Shown here one piece after another: positions 5,808 to 5,808 of a DNA stretch of 5,808 bases. The notes under the pieces were generated by a model that was not told the DNA's origin, ran no database searches, and saw nothing but the letters and a program-made list of their open reading frames with translations. The DNA is from Clostridia bacterium (GTDB taxonomy: Bacteria > Bacillota > Clostridia > UMGS1883): the NCBI GenBank assembly GCA_021202495.1, contig JAJQCX010000080.1, forward strand, positions 1 through 5,808, given 5' to 3'. Position 1 is the stretch's first letter. Each line of letters opens with the position of its first letter. A program made the position numbers and the translations under genes.

Positions 5808-5808
5808 T

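Noticed and set aside
1..5808. CRISPR array, tRNA, rRNA or insertion sequence
   Set aside because: No regularly spaced repeats, no cloverleaf or rRNA-like segment and no transposase-like protein were seen.

Overview
The window is a compact export operon for small secreted peptides with double-glycine leaders, all on the minus strand (transcribed from high to low coordinates). The three transport genes look like the set known as the NHLM/NHLP bacteriocin system: a short HlyD-like membrane-fusion protein, an ABC transporter with an N-terminal C39 peptidase, and a second ABC transporter subunit without the peptidase. Family style (AGGAGG-type ribosome binding sites, mid GC content, 'LTDEELENV.GG' leaders, Nif11-type leader) suggests an anaerobic Firmicute of the class Clostridia, probably gut-associated. 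This is an inference; no marker gene is present.

Layout in the direction of transcription. At the right edge (5768-5807) a strong inverted repeat sits just upstream of the first gene. It is followed by two tiny precursor-peptide genes that overlap by 8 bases in different frames. The first (5747-5547) has an acidic leader ending in GG and a strongly basic, proline-rich core with no cysteine and an 8-residue tandem repeat. The second (5554-5447) is only 35 residues, with a 16-residue leader ending in GG and a 19-residue core containing one Cys. A 232-base non-coding gap (5446-5215) holds several hairpin-forming inverted repeats and looks like an interspersed palindromic element or a structured leader. 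Then come the short HlyD-like protein (5214-4744), the peptidase/ABC exporter (4730-2550), the second ABC subunit (2537-357) and a Nif11-leader peptide (343-86). These last four genes are separated by only 12 or 13 bases, and each has its own Shine-Dalgarno sequence. The last 85 bases (1-85) hold nothing recognisable.

How it probably works: the three small peptides are made with leaders ending in a GG motif. The C39 domain cleaves after GG, the two ABC subunits drive export (probably as a heterodimer), and the short membrane-anchored accessory protein assists on the outside. No modification enzyme (LanM, radical SAM, YcaO or similar) lies in the window, so it is open whether the peptides are modified. 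The most unusual points are the overlapping precursor pair, the PrAMP-like Lys/Pro/His repeat core, and the presence of dissimilar substrate peptides at both ends of one transporter operon.
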